The notes beneath the pieces are model-generated. The model made no database searches and was not told where the DNA came from. It saw only the letters and a list, made by a program, of their open reading frames with translations. Positions 4,963 through 5,434 of a stretch of 5,434 nucleotides of DNA are shown here, piece after piece; position 1 is the first letter of the stretch; each line of letters opens with the position of its first letter. Made by a program: the position numbers and the translations under genes. This DNA comes from Spirochaetia bacterium (GTDB taxonomy: Bacteria; Spirochaetota; Spirochaetia; Treponematales; Breznakiellaceae): contig BNUW01000152.1 of NCBI GenBank assembly GCA_025997655.1, positions 1-5,434 of the forward strand, in the 5' to 3' direction.

Positions 4963-5217
4963 ATGGATGACATAGAGCTGATTTTTAGGGAAAGCGCTTT
5001 TGAACATGGTTTAAGTGAAGCGGACATTCGGTTTGCGATTAACAATTTTGTGTATGACGAGGTTATTGCAGGTGACGAAACAAAACGCCTGTTGATAGGC
5101 TTGGACAAAAATGCCCGTTTGCTTGAAATTATCTACAATGAGATTGATGAACTGACCGTCAATGTATTTCATGCAATGATTTGTCAGAAAAAGTACTTGA
5201 GGTATCTTGAAAAATAG
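4963..5217 (+). CDS. Putative RelE/BrnT-like toxin of TA pair 3
   Basis: This 84-residue protein is homologous to 3320-3577, with the same layout: 'ESAFEHGLSEADIRFAIN' (toxin 1 'PSAFKHDATEADIQWAFN'), 'LLIGLDKNARLLEIIYNE', 'VNVFHAMICQKKYL'. This copy fits best the general pattern of small His-containing RelE-fold proteins ('HGLSEADI', 'HAM', final basic 'QKKYLRYL'). The toxin function is inferred from that and from its coupling to an antitoxin-like gene. The ATG at 4963 is chosen over TTG 4957 because of the GAGG at 4952-4955. The TAG stop overlaps the ribosome site of the next gene (TAGGAG), exactly as in pair 1, and the gap is 9 nt. DNA identity to toxin 1 is far lower than that of the intercassette repeats, so the genes are old paralogues. 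Confidence 0.72.
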   Translation: MDDIELIFRESAFEHGLSEADIRFAINNFVYDEVIAGDETKRLLIGLDKNARLLEIIYNEIDELTVNVFHAMICQKKYLRYLEK

Positions 5218-5226
5218 GAGAAAACT

Positions 5227-5434
5227 ATGCCGGATATGACAGAGGAAGAAGCCGCAAGGCTGGACAAATACTACACGGAAAACACGGTCGAAACGGTACG
5301 AGGTAAACCCGGAACTTTCGCCAAACACCGGGCCCGGATGCTTGAATTTGATGCTTTATCCGCCCAATATTTACAGATAAAGGCTAATGCCGACCATAAG
5401 AGCATATACGAAGTGATCGGCGATATGGTGCGCC
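5227..5434 (+). CDS. Putative ribbon-helix-helix antitoxin of TA pair 3 (3' end outside window)
   Basis: The ATG at 5227 follows GGAG (5217-5220) and the frame is open to the window edge, giving 69 residues. It is homologous to the 76-residue antitoxin of pair 1: 'MPDMTEEEAARLDKYYTE' against 'MQDITDEEGEVLDEYFTT', then 'FDALSAQYL', then 'HKSIYEVIGDMVR'. By comparison about seven residues are missing beyond the edge. The C-terminal strand-helix-helix pattern suggests DNA binding and toxin neutralisation by analogy with CopG/Arc-type antitoxins. The linker between residues ~18 and 36 is more basic than in pair 1 ('VRGKPGTFAKHRAR'), which could give each antitoxin its own specificity (inference). 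Confidence 0.68.
   Translation, partial: MPDMTEEEAARLDKYYTENTVETVRGKPGTFAKHRARMLEFDALSAQYLQIKANADHKSIYEVIGDMVR

Overview
The window looks like a spirochaete chromosome, most plausibly a Treponema of the gut-dwelling, G+C-richer type (inference). The reasons are the Ig-like/lipoprotein operon with a spirochaetal lipobox, the C-terminal surface-protein domain ending in a 'YSTTITITVTN' strand of the kind common in Treponema lipoproteins, and the strong AGGAGG ribosome sites. All recognisable genes are on the + strand.

Region 1 (1-3056) is a two-gene surface-protein operon. The first gene enters from outside the window and carries nearly identical bacterial Ig-like (Big_2-type) repeats followed by a C-terminal beta domain. 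Its stop codon lies inside the ribosome-binding site of the second gene. The second gene encodes a 740-residue lipoprotein with beta-rich N-terminal domains, a fibronectin type III domain, and a C-terminal set of seven repeats that reads as a seven-bladed beta-propeller closed by its own N-terminal strand. A perfect 22-bp hairpin follows its stop codon.

Region 2 (3114-5434) is a row of three small toxin-antitoxin-like gene pairs in the same orientation, each preceded by a copy of a structured repeat. Copies A (3114-3275) and B (3955-4116) are each 162 nt, align without gaps and differ at 7 positions. Copy C (4706-4791) keeps only the first 86 nt, after which an unrelated sequence supplies a different intrinsic terminator of the same design (11-bp stem, GAAA loop, T-run). 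Pairs 1 (3320-3818) and 3 (4963-5434) are homologous: an ~85-residue RelE/BrnT-like putative toxin, then a putative ribbon-helix-helix antitoxin. Pair 2 (4152-4678) is a BrnT toxin whose conserved C-terminus lies in the +1 frame, so it appears frameshifted, followed by a putative antitoxin.

Each pair has its own sigma70-type promoter directly after the repeat's terminator. In all three cases an ATG begins exactly 7 nt after the last base of the -10 box, so pairs 1 and 2 are predicted to be leaderless, while in pair 3 that ATG opens a four-codon reading frame ending in TAG, in frame with the toxin. The most notable candidate for something new is this repeat: a modular, three-hairpin, terminator-ended element separating interchangeable TA cassettes.
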